A stretch of DNA of 64,000 nucleotides from Streptomyces aureus (GTDB taxonomy: Bacteria; Actinomycetota; Actinomycetes; Streptomycetales; Streptomycetaceae): assembly GCF_000725495.1 (NCBI RefSeq), contig NZ_KL647042.1:167588-231587 (forward strand). Direction: 5' to 3'. Both the position numbers and the translations under genes were made by a program. The first letter of the stretch is position 1, and each line of letters opens with the position of its first letter. A model generated the notes under the pieces. That model was given only the letters and a program-made list of their open reading frames with translations, did no database searches and was not told the origin of the DNA. Below, piece after piece: positions 49,565 to 58,330 of this stretch.

Positions 49565-50866
49565 TCACAAACCGCAGTCGCAGCACGAGCAGCACTCACA
49601 GCATTCGCAGCACTGGCAGGCCTCGCAGCAACTGCAGTCACAGTCGCAGTCGCTCAGGCATCCTTCGCGCTTCTTGCGCGACCACGGACCCTCGTACTCG
49701 TCGGCGCAGCACATCTTGCAGGTGCAGCACAGGCCGATGGCGGCGGCGCAGCCGGCCCAGAAGCCGCGCTTGCCGGGGGTGGGGGGCGTAAAGGACGGCC
49801 CGCCGCCGAAGGGGTTGCCGCCGTCGCCGTATGGATTCCCGCCGCCGGTGTACGGGTTCCCGCCCTGCTGGGGCGGCGGCCCGAAGGAGCCCTCGGGTCC
49901 GAGCAGGACGGCGGAGCCCGGCAGGCCGAGGAGACCGCCGGAGCCGGGGGCGTCGAGGGAGCCGTGCGATCCGTGTGTCCCGTGCGCTCCGTCCGCCGGG
50001 TGCCCGCATCCCGACGTCCCGAACGCGCGGTCCACCGAGCGGCCCAGTTCGTGGACGAGCAGGACGTGCGCCAGTCTGCCGTCGGTGAACTCGGCCTCCC
50101 GCAGGGCGAGCCGTATGCCGTGCACCGCGTCGTCGGCGAGCCGCCGGGCCTCGGTGAGCGGGGTCCCGGTGGCCGTGAGGGGGTTCCAGGCTCCCGCCGC
50201 GGCGTCGGCTTCCCGGTCCTCCACGGCGTCCAGCAGATGTGCGAGCCGTCCGAAGAGACGTCCGGCCTCGGCCAGCGGGGCCGCGTTGCCGGGACGGCCG
50301 GCGAGGACGGCGGTGTGCGCGAAGGCGGCGGCGGTGGCGGTCTCGGTGGGTTCCGTCACCGTCAGCAACGAGGTCCCCGGGCCGGCCAGCGCCTCGATCC
50401 CGACCTGGCGGTCCACCGCGTCGACGAGCACGGCCGTGTCGAAGCCGACCGCGGATCCCGTACGGGCCCCCGCCTTCCCCCAGCTCACGGCCACCCTGCG
50501 CGCGGCGAGCGCGACCGGCTTGCGGGCCAGGAGACCGTCCCCGTCGGCGACATGGTCGCGGACCTTGGCCGAGGCGAGGACCAGCGAGACGGCGGCGGCG
50601 AGGCGCGCGCCCTCGCCCTGGGCCACGGAGGCGGTGCGCATGCCGCGCAGCGGACAGGGTCCGGCGGTGCGCCGCCACCCCGTCGCCTTCTCGGCCTGAG
50701 CCTCCGTCAGAACCGATATCAGCAGGCCGTCGTAGTTGGTGACAACCCGCGCGAACTGGCCATGGTCCCCGCGCAGCGCGAGGCAGAGACCGCACAGATG
50801 CGCCATCCACTGCGTCTTGAGCCCCTCACCGAGACGGTGGCTGCAGGGCCTCACGATTCCGAACAC
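49565..50866 (-). CDS. DUF5685 family protein with very cysteine-rich C-terminus
   Basis: A 433-residue protein. The N-terminus has the DUF5685 pattern (WMAHLCGLCLALRGDHGQFA, VVTNYDGLLISVLTEAQ), followed by a long helical region. A Gly/Pro/Asn linker with NPYTGGGNPYGDGGNPFGGG-type repeats leads to a tail in which about 22 of the last 61 residues are cysteine, many as CC or CxC pairs (for example ACQCCECCECCSCCDC). Such a tail could bind several zinc or iron ions. The GTG start follows GGGAG. It is monocistronic and divergent from sepF. Function unknown. Confidence 0.85.
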   Translation of the reverse strand: MFGIVRPCSHRLGEGLKTQWMAHLCGLCLALRGDHGQFARVVTNYDGLLISVLTEAQAEKATGWRRTAGPCPLRGMRTASVAQGEGARLAAAVSLVLASAKVRDHVADGDGLLARKPVALAARRVAVSWGKAGARTGSAVGFDTAVLVDAVDRQVGIEALAGPGTSLLTVTEPTETATAAAFAHTAVLAGRPGNAAPLAEAGRLFGRLAHLLDAVEDREADAAAGAWNPLTATGTPLTEARRLADDAVHGIRLALREAEFTDGRLAHVLLVHELGRSVDRAFGTSGCGHPADGAHGTHGSHGSLDAPGSGGLLGLPGSAVLLGPEGSFGPPPQQGGNPYTGGGNPYGDGGNPFGGGPSFTPPTPGKRGFWAGCAAAIGLCCTCKMCCADEYEGPWSRKKREGCLSDCDCDCSCCEACQCCECCECCSCCDCGL

Positions 50867-51155
50867 GACACTCCCCCGTGACCCGTAAGACGTTGAGGTC
50901 CGGATCGTATCGACCCCTTCCGTTCACCCGTACGCCCCGGCCGTCACCCGGTCGCCGCGAGAAATCATATTTCACTCTCAGTCAGCAGCCTTACCCCGTA
51001 CGACCCTTGGGGGGCGCGGGCTCTCGACGGATCCGCTGTGCACCAGTACCGTCACGAAACCCCCACGCGGCGTCTATCCACTTGGCGCGACATCCGCATC
51101 ATGGACGACCATGGGGACGCGGAAGCACGAAAGACCGCTGTGAGAGGAGGCGTCC
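50867..51155. promoter_or_regulatory. Divergent promoter region, DUF5685 gene and sepF
   Basis: 289 bases without a gene. AGAGGAGG precedes the sepF ATG. No operator palindrome was found. Confidence 0.35.
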
Positions 51156-51593
51156 ATGGGATCGGTGCGCAAGGCGAGTGCCTGGCTTGGCCTCGTCGAC
51201 GACAACGATGACGAGCGTTACTACGACGACGACTACGCCGAGGGTCAGGACTCCGGCGACGCCTGGGTCACCGACCCTCGCGTGAAGGTTGCTTCCGAGA
51301 CGGCGGAGGAGAAGGGCCGCCGGATCGGCACGGTCACCCCGGACAGCTTCCGGGACGCACGCGGTATCGGCGAACTCTTCCGGGACGGCGTCCCGGTCAT
51401 CATCAACCTCACGTCCATGGAGGCCGCCGACGCCAAGCGCGTGGTGGACTTCGCGGCCGGCCTGACCTTCGGCCTGCGCGGCACCATCGAGCGGGTGGCG
51501 ACCCGGGTCTTCCTGCTGACCCCGGCGCACACGGAGATCGTCAGCGGCGAGGCCGCGGGCCGTCAGACGGACGGGTTCTTCAACCAGAGCTGA
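51156..51593 (+). CDS. SepF-family cell division/membrane protein
   Basis: A 145-residue SepF homologue. The short basic/amphipathic N-terminus ([18 protein letters not shown]) could anchor to the membrane, an acidic linker follows, and the C-terminal SepF core starts near residue 60 ([40 protein letters not shown]). SepF ties FtsZ filaments to the membrane. Streptomycetes carry several paralogues; this copy lies away from ftsZ and so is one of the additional SepF-like proteins rather than the dcw-cluster one. Strong AGAGGAGG ribosome site. Confidence 0.9.
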   Translation: MGSVRKASAWLGLVDDNDDERYYDDDYAEGQDSGDAWVTDPRVKVASETAEEKGRRIGTVTPDSFRDARGIGELFRDGVPVIINLTSMEAADAKRVVDFAAGLTFGLRGTIERVATRVFLLTPAHTEIVSGEAAGRQTDGFFNQS

Positions 51594-51643
51594 GGCAGGG
51601 CCGCTCACCGGCCCTGCCCCGCCGGGTCTCCCTCACGGGCGCT

Positions 51644-52834
51644 TCACCGGAAGGCGTCGAGCCCGGTGAGCGCCTTGCCCAGCACGAGCTGGTGCATCTC
51701 GACGGTGCCCTCGTAAGTGAGCACCGACTCCAGGTTCGTGGCGTGCCGCATCACGGGGTACTCCAGTGAGATCCCGTTGGCACCGAGGATCGTGCGCGAG
51801 GTACGGCAGATCTCGATGGCCTCGCGTACGTTGTTGAGCTTGCCGAAGCTGATCTGCTCGGGACGCAGGCGTCCCGCGTCCATGCGGCGGCCCAGGTGGT
51901 GGGCGAGCAGGATCCCCTTGTGCAGTTCGACGGCCATGTCGGCGAGTTTGGCCTGGGTGAGCTGGAAGCCGCCGATGGGGCGCCCGAACTGTTCACGCGT
52001 CCTCGCGTAGGCGAGGGCGGACTCGAAACTGGACCGTGCCGCGCCCATGGCGCCCCACACGATCCCGTAGCGCGCGTGGGAGAGACAGCCGAGCGGGCCC
52101 TTGAGGCCGACGACGTCGGGCAGGACGGCGTCGGCCGGCAGCCGCACGTCGTCGAGGACGAGCTCGCTGGTCACGCTCGCGCGCAGGGACCACTTGTGCT
52201 TGATCTCGGGGGCGGAGAACCCGGGCACGTCGGTGGGCACGACGAAGCCGCGGATGCCGTCGTCGGTCCCCGCCCAGACGACGGCGACACCGGCGACGGA
52301 GCCGTTGGTGATCCACATCTTGCGGCCGTTCAGGACCCAGTCGCCGCCGTCGCGCTTGGCGTGCGTGCGCATCGAGGCGGGGTCGGAGCCGTGGTCGGGC
52401 TCGGTCAGTCCGAAGCAGCCGATGATCTCACCGGCGGCCATGCCCGGCAGCCAGGTCTGCTTCTGCTCCTCGCTGCCGAACCGGTGGATGGCGTACATGG
52501 CCAGCGAGCCCTGCACCGAGACGAGCGAGCGGATGCCGGAGTCGGCCGCTTCGAGCTCCAGGCAGGCCAGGCCGTACTGCACGGAGCTGGCCCCGGCGCA
52601 GCCGTACCCCTGGAGCGACATGCCGAGGGCGCCGATTCCGCCGAGCTCCCGGGCCAGTTCCCGGATGACGGGCAGTTCGCCCTTCTCGTACCAGTCGGCG
52701 ACGTACGGCAGGACGCGGTCGGCGGCCCAGGTGCGCACGGTGTCGCGGACGGCGAGGTCCTCCGCGTCCAGCAGGTCGTCGATCCCGAGCGGGTCGGCGG
52801 GGTCGAAGGACGGCAGCTTCGAGGACGCGGACAT
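51644..52834 (-). CDS. Acyl-CoA dehydrogenase, glutaryl-CoA dehydrogenase-like
   Basis: A 396-residue flavoenzyme. It has CFGLTEPDHGSDPASM, DWVLNGRKMWITNG, KHKWSLRASVTSELVLDDVR (the LRAS-T pattern seen in glutaryl-CoA dehydrogenases), and catalytic Glu in YEGTVEMHQLVLGKALTG (about Glu375). Glutaryl-CoA dehydrogenase converts glutaryl-CoA to crotonyl-CoA in lysine and tryptophan breakdown; the exact substrate here is inferred. GGAGG lies 7 bases before ATG 52834. A near-perfect palindrome of the 2.6-kb operator type lies 24-42 bases upstream, so it likely belongs to the same regulon. Confidence 0.92.
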   Translation of the reverse strand: MSASSKLPSFDPADPLGIDDLLDAEDLAVRDTVRTWAADRVLPYVADWYEKGELPVIRELARELGGIGALGMSLQGYGCAGASSVQYGLACLELEAADSGIRSLVSVQGSLAMYAIHRFGSEEQKQTWLPGMAAGEIIGCFGLTEPDHGSDPASMRTHAKRDGGDWVLNGRKMWITNGSVAGVAVVWAGTDDGIRGFVVPTDVPGFSAPEIKHKWSLRASVTSELVLDDVRLPADAVLPDVVGLKGPLGCLSHARYGIVWGAMGAARSSFESALAYARTREQFGRPIGGFQLTQAKLADMAVELHKGILLAHHLGRRMDAGRLRPEQISFGKLNNVREAIEICRTSRTILGANGISLEYPVMRHATNLESVLTYEGTVEMHQLVLGKALTGLDAFR

Positions 52835-52857
52835 ACGACAGCCTCCGGAAGGGGTGA

Positions 52858-52876
52858 TAACTAGCACTGCTAGTCA
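52858..52876. promoter_or_regulatory. 19-bp palindromic operator, site 3 (TAACTAGCACTGCTAGTCA)
   Basis: It is symmetric except for one position and identical to site 1 over the core TAGCACTGCTAGT. It lies just upstream of the glutaryl-CoA dehydrogenase-like gene. Confidence 0.75.
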
Positions 52877-52977
52877 CGGATCTCGGCCCGACGTTACGAC
52901 GCAGTGTCCCGCAAGTCCAGGGCACTTCCGCACGCCGCCCGGGCTCCGGGCCGCGACACGCCCTAGGCGGAGACGCC

Positions 52978-54921
52978 CTAGGCGGAGACGCGGGCCTCGG
53001 CGGTCCCGGGCATCTCCCGGGGAGCCGGGATGCCGGAGGGCTCCCCCGCCGGGACCGGGACCCCGGTGACGTCCACCGGGGCGACCGGCGCCGGGACCCG
53101 GGCGCCGACGGCACCCGTGCCGGGAGCGGTGAAATCCGCCGCGCGGGCCGCGGCGGCGGCGAGACCGGTCGCGCCCGTGGCGGGAGCGGCCTGGCGGGCG
53201 GTGCGGGTCGTCACGGCGGAAAAGCCCGTCGCACCCGTCGCTGGAGCGCTCGGGTCGGCCACGCGGGTCGCCGGGGCGGCGGAACCGGTCACACCCGTCG
53301 CGGGAGCGGCCGGAGCAACCGATGGCGTGGTCGTGCGGGTCGTCGTGGCCGTGGGGTCGGTGGCGGGGGATGCCGCGGGGGTCCCGCACTCCATGATCCG
53401 GGGCAGCCGCAGTGCCATCAGGGCGCCCACCAGCAGCAGGCCGGCGCTGACCAGCAGCGTCACGTGCAGTCCGTGCACGAAGGAGTCCCGGGCGGCGTGC
53501 CGCAGGGCGCCGCCGGACGCGCCGCCGAGCCGGTCGGCGACCTGGTACGCCTCGCCGAGCGAGTGCCCGGCCGCCGCCGAGTCGGCCGCCGGGACCCCGG
53601 GGACGGACGACAGGCCGGGCGCGTACGCCGCGTTCATCACGCTGCCCAGCAGCGCTATGCCTATCCCCGCGCCCAGCTGGTACGAGGTCTCGCCGATCGC
53701 CGCGGCACCGCCCGACTGCGCCTGCGGGGCCTCGCTCAACATCGACTCGTACGCCCCGAAGAGCGTGGTCTCCAGGCCGAAGCCGAGCAGCACGAAGCCG
53801 GCGAGCAGCAGGGCCGCGTTGTCGTGCCCGCCCATCGCGGTGAGCGTGACCACGGCGGCCGCGGTGAGACAGAACCCGAAGGAGACCATCGTGCGCGGCC
53901 CGAACCGGCGCAGCAGCTTCGCCCCCGCGAGACCGGCGGCCATCGCGGCGACGGTGAGCGGCAGCAGCCGCAGCCCGGTCTGGAGCGGCGACAGGCCGAG
54001 CACGAGCTGGAGGTACTGGGCGGCGATCAGTTCGAGGCCCACCAGGGCGAGCATGGCGAGGACGATGCAGCCCACCGACGTGCTGAAGGCGGGCCCAGCG
54101 AACATGCGCAGGTCGATCAGGGGGTGCGCGCGCCGCCGCTGCCGCCGGACGAAGGCCGTCATCAGGACGCCGCCGACGAGCAGGGAGCCCAGGGTGAGGG
54201 GGCTGAGCGGCGCCTCGCCGCCGCCGAGCCGCTTGACCCCGAGGACGAGTCCGAACAGGCCGGCGGCGGCCATGAGCGCGCCCACCACGTCCCAGGGGCC
54301 GTCGCGGTCGCCGTGGGACTCGGGCAGCAGCAGCCGTCCGACCGGCAGGGCGACGATCATCAGCGGGATGTTGACGAGGAAGACCGATCCCCACCAGAAG
54401 TGTTCGAGGAGGAAGCCGCCGAGCAGCGGTCCGACCGCCGCGCCGACGGCCGCGACGGCGCTCCAGACACCGATCGCGAGGGCCCGCTCGCGCCGGTCGG
54501 GGAAAACCTCGCGCAGGATCGACAGCGTGGCGGGCATGATCATCGCGCCGCCGACGCCGAGCAGGGCGCGGGCGCCGATCAGGAGCTGGGCGTTGCCGGA
54601 GAAGGCCGCGATGCCGGAGGCGACGCCGAAGAGGGTGTACCCGAGGAGGAGGACGCGCCGACGGCCGATCCGGTCGCCGAGCGTGCCGAACAGGATGAGC
54701 AGCGAGGCGCAGACGAGCGGGTAGACGTCGACGATCCAGAGCAGTTCCATCGCGCCGGGCTTCAGGTCCTCGGTGACCGCGGGCACCGCGACGTGGAGCA
54801 CGGTGGCGTCGAGGGCGACCAGCAGCAGGCTGACGCACAGAACGACGAGGACGACCCAGCGGTTGGCACCGGCTCCGGCCTCCCGACGGCGTCGCATCGC
54901 GGCCGTGGTCGTCCCGGACAT
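52978..54921 (-). CDS. MFS drug exporter, DHA2 (EmrB/QacA) type, with long C-terminal tail
   Basis: A 647-residue transporter with 14 predicted membrane helices over about 500 residues. Motif A is GTLGDRIGRRRVLL and motif C region GVWSAVAAVGAAVGPLLGGF; ALDATVLHVAVPAV in helix 1 is typical of DHA2 antiporters. The last 125 residues are a hydrophilic Ala/Thr/Pro/Val tail with repeated PATGATG-type units. GGAGG lies 7 bases before ATG 54921. The substrate is unknown; the family exports drugs and toxic compounds with proton exchange. No cognate regulator is adjacent. Confidence 0.92.
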   Translation of the reverse strand: MSGTTTAAMRRRREAGAGANRWVVLVVLCVSLLLVALDATVLHVAVPAVTEDLKPGAMELLWIVDVYPLVCASLLILFGTLGDRIGRRRVLLLGYTLFGVASGIAAFSGNAQLLIGARALLGVGGAMIMPATLSILREVFPDRRERALAIGVWSAVAAVGAAVGPLLGGFLLEHFWWGSVFLVNIPLMIVALPVGRLLLPESHGDRDGPWDVVGALMAAAGLFGLVLGVKRLGGGEAPLSPLTLGSLLVGGVLMTAFVRRQRRRAHPLIDLRMFAGPAFSTSVGCIVLAMLALVGLELIAAQYLQLVLGLSPLQTGLRLLPLTVAAMAAGLAGAKLLRRFGPRTMVSFGFCLTAAAVVTLTAMGGHDNAALLLAGFVLLGFGLETTLFGAYESMLSEAPQAQSGGAAAIGETSYQLGAGIGIALLGSVMNAAYAPGLSSVPGVPAADSAAAGHSLGEAYQVADRLGGASGGALRHAARDSFVHGLHVTLLVSAGLLLVGALMALRLPRIMECGTPAASPATDPTATTTRTTTPSVAPAAPATGVTGSAAPATRVADPSAPATGATGFSAVTTRTARQAAPATGATGLAAAAARAADFTAPGTGAVGARVPAPVAPVDVTGVPVPAGEPSGIPAPREMPGTAEARVSA

Positions 54922-55164
54922 GTACGTACCTCCAGAGATTCCCTCGCGTTCTGCGGATCCGCAGGGTGGGGACTCCCTGGGGCTGCGGCCCTGGGAGGGG
55001 GATCCCGGGCCCACGCAGCAAAGGCGAGTGAGCGGCCAGCGTACGCGAGTTCTCGGCCGGTACACGTGGCGGACCTCTCACGTTCGCCGACCAGGCATGT
55101 GGCGTACGCCACGCCGCCCGCATGTCGACACGCCCCGCGCGACCGGCCGGTTCCGCCGTCTGCC

Positions 55165-55170
55165 GATAAT
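55165..55170 (+). promoter_or_regulatory. -10 element GATAAT of a leaderless promoter
   Basis: GATAAT ends 7 bases before the GTG of the mannosyltransferase-like gene, which has no ribosome site. Transcription probably starts at the G of GTG. Confidence 0.55.
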
Positions 55171-55177
55171 CGAGCCC

Positions 55178-56356
55178 GTGACCGATCCGGAGAGTCCCGC
55201 CGTGACGCCCCCCGCGGGCGCCCTGCGCCGAGCCGCGCCCGCCCTGATGGGGTACGCGGCCGTGCGCGCCCTGGGCCTCGCCGTCCTCGCGGTCTGGAGC
55301 GCGGCCGAGGGCACGAGCGCGCACCGGCTGCTGTCGGAGCGCTGGGACTCGCTCTGGTACACCAGGGTCGCCGCTCTCGGCTACGGCTACGAGGTCCGCC
55401 TTCCGAACGGGGACGTGCACTCGAATCTCGCGTTCTTCCCCCTGCTGCCCTGGCTGGAGCGGTTCGGGCACGCGGTGTCACCGCTGTCGTACGCGGACGC
55501 CGGTCTGCTGGTGGCCGCCCTCGCCTCGCTCGCCGCCGCCTGGGGGATCTTCGCGGTCGCCGATCTCGTCCACGGCCGCCGGGCGGGGGTGTGCGCGGTG
55601 CTGGTGTGGGCGGTCCTTCCCGTCGGCGTCGTGCAGTCGATGGCGTACAGCGAGTCACTGTTCACGGCGCTCGCCGCGTGGTCGCTGTACGCGGTGCTGC
55701 GGGACCGCTGGCTGACCGCGGGTCTGCTCGCCGTGTTCGCCGGGCTGACGCGGCCGGTGGGGATCGCCGTGGTCGCGGCCCTGTGGGTGGCGGCGATTAC
55801 GTCGTTCGTGGGAGAGCGCCGGCACGGCGGGAGCACGGCCGGGACGTACGGCGCATATGCCTGGCGACGCGCCCTCGCCATGATCATCGCGCCGCTCGGT
55901 GCCGCCGGTTACGTGCTGTGGGTCGGGCATCGAACAGGCCGGGGCCCGTTCGGCTACCTCGACGTCCAGGCGGGCTGGCGCAACGGCTTCGACGGCGGCT
56001 ACGCCTTCGGTCGCTTCGTGGCCGAGAAGTTCACCTCGTTCCCGTCCGCCCTGGCCGGTGCGGCGCTGACGGCCGGGGTCGTGCTGATCCTGTGGCTCTA
56101 CGTGACGGGTGTGCGCCAGGGGCAGCCGCCGGCGCTCCTGGTCTACACGGGGATCGTCGTCGCGCTCGCGCTGTGCGCGTCGAGCTACTTCGGGTCGAAG
56201 CCGCGGCTGCTGATGCCCGCCTTCCCGCTCCTGTTCCCGCTCGCCCGCGCTCTGGCCCGGCTGCGTCCCTCCAGGTCAGCACTGGTCCTCGGGGGTGTCG
56301 CGGCGGCCTCGGCGGTGTACGGGGCCTTCTGGCTGAACGGCTCCGGACCTCCCTGA
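55178..56356 (+). CDS. PIG-V-like polytopic mannosyl/glycosyltransferase
   Basis: A 392-residue membrane protein with about nine hydrophobic helices. Luminal-loop motifs match the PIG-V/GT-C type: SERWDSLWYTRVAALGYGYE (WD motif) early, NLAFFPLLPWLERFG, and QSMAYSESLFTALAAWSLYA. GT-C enzymes use polyprenyl-phosphate sugars on the outer membrane face; here this would be polyprenyl-phospho-mannose. The acceptor is unknown. The GTG at 55178 is leaderless-like with GATAAT upstream. Confidence 0.75.
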   Translation: MTDPESPAVTPPAGALRRAAPALMGYAAVRALGLAVLAVWSAAEGTSAHRLLSERWDSLWYTRVAALGYGYEVRLPNGDVHSNLAFFPLLPWLERFGHAVSPLSYADAGLLVAALASLAAAWGIFAVADLVHGRRAGVCAVLVWAVLPVGVVQSMAYSESLFTALAAWSLYAVLRDRWLTAGLLAVFAGLTRPVGIAVVAALWVAAITSFVGERRHGGSTAGTYGAYAWRRALAMIIAPLGAAGYVLWVGHRTGRGPFGYLDVQAGWRNGFDGGYAFGRFVAEKFTSFPSALAGAALTAGVVLILWLYVTGVRQGQPPALLVYTGIVVALALCASSYFGSKPRLLMPAFPLLFPLARALARLRPSRSALVLGGVAAASAVYGAFWLNGSGPP

Positions 56357-56607
56357 GCGGCCCTCCGGCGCCCCGCGCGGGCCGGGTGAGCGGGCGAAGA
56401 ATTCCACACCACCCCCCGGTGAACGAATATAAAAGTGCCATAAACTCGAAGCCCCTCGGAGATCAATGGAATTGAAGGCTCCGTCGTCCCGGGATTAGCG
56501 ATTCATTAGAAATAAGCATGATCCTGAGAGGAATCCCACATCACATCGTCATCACAAACCGAGTGAATCGGCCTGGAACGCAGCTCACTCGCTGTAACGT
56601 CGATTGA
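56357..56607. promoter_or_regulatory. AT-rich intergenic region upstream of PAP2 gene
   Basis: 251 bases with no gene. The middle (about 56410-56560) is far more AT-rich than the rest of the window, with cgaatataaaagtgcc and cattagaaataagcatg. It likely holds the PAP2 promoter. No operator was identified. Confidence 0.4.
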
Positions 56608-57645
56608 GTGCGTACCGAACGAAACCTCACCCGTCTGGACCGGGTCTTCGCCCGGCTGGACCGTGAGCCGGAACGACCGGCCCACATCGATGTGCCGAAG
56701 ATGAGTCGGCACAGGGTCGTCCTCTTCGCGGCGACCCTGGCCTTCTATCTGGCGATCGTGTGGGCCGTGGCGATCACGTCGTGGCTGGTCCGGTTCGACT
56801 GGCAGGTCATGTTCTTCCGGCCCTACCAGCAGTGGCCGGAGATCCACGCGTTCCTGGACTACTACGTGGTGCTGGGCCAGCGCGGCCCCACCGCGGTGAT
56901 GGTCGCCGCGTGGCTGGGCTGGCGCTCCTGGCGGCAGCACACGCTGCGCCCGCTGCTCACCCTGGGCGCGTCCCTGCTGCTCCTCAACCTCACCGTGGGG
57001 GCCGCGAAGCTCGGCATGGGCCGTCTCGGCCCGCACTACGCCATCACCATCGGCTCGAACGAGATGGGCCTGGGCGGGGATATATTTCCGTCCGGCCACA
57101 CCGCCAACGCCGTCGTGACCTGGGGAATCCTGGCCTATCTGGCGTCGACCCCGAGGGCCAGGCGCTGGCTCTCGGCGCTGTCCGCCGTGACCTCGCTGGG
57201 CGTCGGCCTCACCACCGTGTACCTGGGGACGCACTGGCTGAGCGATGTCCTGCTGGGCTGGGCCGCGGGCCTGCTGATCCTGCTGGCGCTGCCCTGGTGC
57301 GAGCCGCTGATCGCCCGCTCCGAGGCCGGGATCTTCGCGCTGCGCGACCTGTGGCGCACCCGTCGCGGCCGCACCGCGCCCGCTCCCGTGCCGGTCCCCG
57401 CCGCGGTCCTGTCCCCGCGGGCCGCCGCGGACGGCGAGCTGCCGGCCCGGGAGCCCGTCGCCGTCCGGCCGTCCCGGCCCCCCGTCCACCTGGCGCCGGG
57501 CCCGCACACCGCCCGCTCGGAGCGCACCCCGGTGACCCCGGCGGGCAGCCGCCGCCCGCCGCACCCGGAGCGGCCGGCGCACCTGGACCGTCCGGCGCGC
57601 GCCGGGGCCGGTGCCACGTCGGCCCGCCCGCTGACCGGCGGCTGA
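56608..57645 (+). CDS. PAP2-family membrane phosphatase
   Basis: A 345-residue protein. Six membrane helices carry the acid phosphatase motifs: KLGMGRLGP (C1-like, Lys and Arg), FPSGHTAN (C2, His) and a C3-like region STPRARRW...YLGTHWLSDVLLGW with the nucleophile-partner His and Asp. It should remove phosphate from lipids such as undecaprenyl pyrophosphate or phosphatidate outside the membrane. The last 100 residues are a Pro/Arg/Ala-rich hydrophilic tail with PPHPERPAHLDRPARAG. The start is GTG 56608 with no ribosome site, so it may be leaderless. Confidence 0.9.
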   Translation: MRTERNLTRLDRVFARLDREPERPAHIDVPKMSRHRVVLFAATLAFYLAIVWAVAITSWLVRFDWQVMFFRPYQQWPEIHAFLDYYVVLGQRGPTAVMVAAWLGWRSWRQHTLRPLLTLGASLLLLNLTVGAAKLGMGRLGPHYAITIGSNEMGLGGDIFPSGHTANAVVTWGILAYLASTPRARRWLSALSAVTSLGVGLTTVYLGTHWLSDVLLGWAAGLLILLALPWCEPLIARSEAGIFALRDLWRTRRGRTAPAPVPVPAAVLSPRAAADGELPAREPVAVRPSRPPVHLAPGPHTARSERTPVTPAGSRRPPHPERPAHLDRPARAGAGATSARPLTGG

Positions 57646-57683
57646 GAACCGCGGGGCCGGTACGCACAGCCTCTCCCCGCACC

Positions 57684-57720
57684 GCGAAGGCCCCCGGCTC
57701 GACGAGCCGGGGGCCTTCGC
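57684..57720. terminator. 17-bp perfect hairpin between convergent PAP2 and I78 genes
   Basis: GCGAAGGCCCCCGGCTC pairs exactly with GAGCCGGGGGCCTTCGC around a 3-nt loop, 38 bases from the PAP2 stop and 26 bases from the stop of the I78 gene. Strong bidirectional terminator candidate. Confidence 0.85.
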
Positions 57721-57746
57721 ACGTCCTCGGGGCGGACGACCGGTGT

Positions 57747-57962
57747 TCAGCCCTTCCAGGAGCGCGTCACCGTACCGTCCGTGACCTCGAAGTTCAGCCG
57801 CCCCACCAGATACTCCATGGTGACGATCGCGCCGGGCGGCAGCGAGCGGACCGTGGACCAGCCGCGCTCGCGCGCCCGCTCCCGGGCGACGCTCACCTCC
57901 AGGCCGACATAGCTCTCCGGACTGTCCTGCGGCTCTGCGTTCGGGGAGGGAAAGGGTGCCAT
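57747..57962 (-). CDS. I78-family protease inhibitor-like small protein
   Basis: A 71-residue protein with the I78 (proteinase inhibitor I78) pattern: SYVGLEVSVARERARERGWS, then TVRSLPPGAIVTMEYLVGRL and NFEVTDGTVTRSWKG. It has no signal peptide, so it would act in the cytoplasm if it is an inhibitor. The family name comes from a few characterised members, and most have no known target. ATG 57962 is chosen as the most likely start. Confidence 0.8.
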   Translation of the reverse strand: MAPFPSPNAEPQDSPESYVGLEVSVARERARERGWSTVRSLPPGAIVTMEYLVGRLNFEVTDGTVTRSWKG

Positions 57963-58330
57963 GGCCGCCACGTTAGGCGGCACGCCCCGGCGGGGGGAAG
58001 CCCGATCGGCGACGAAGCGTCACCTGTCCCCCGTCGGTCACGCTTCTGTCACAGGATCACGACATGCGTTTCGGCGAACTCCATCACCCGTACGAGCGGC
58101 CGCTTACGCGTTCCGCACCCCTTCGAACGTAATTCGGAGCAGTCGCGCGAGCACTCCGAATAGGCGCGCGATATCCGCGGAGCGGAGCGCCGCCGGGCAG
58201 CCCCGCGGCGCTTTTCCATTCCGGCCCGCGCCGATTCCGCCGCGGGCCGCGGAACCTGACGGCGCATAGGAAATACACGCTTCGGCCACACAACCCCCGC
58301 ACGGCCGGACGGCGGCTCCGGGGACGTCGG
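57963..58330. other. Gene-free interval with an ATTCGGAG/CTCCGAAT inverted repeat
   Basis: 368 bases with no credible gene. An 8-bp inverted repeat with a 14-nt loop lies at 58132-58161. It is 170 bases past the WYL regulator stop and could be a weak terminator or binding site. Confidence 0.4.

Noticed and set aside
53464..56475. A 1003-codon plus-strand frame across the MFS exporter and mannosyltransferase genes
   Set aside because: It is antisense to the exporter and out of frame with the GT-C gene. No domain is visible.
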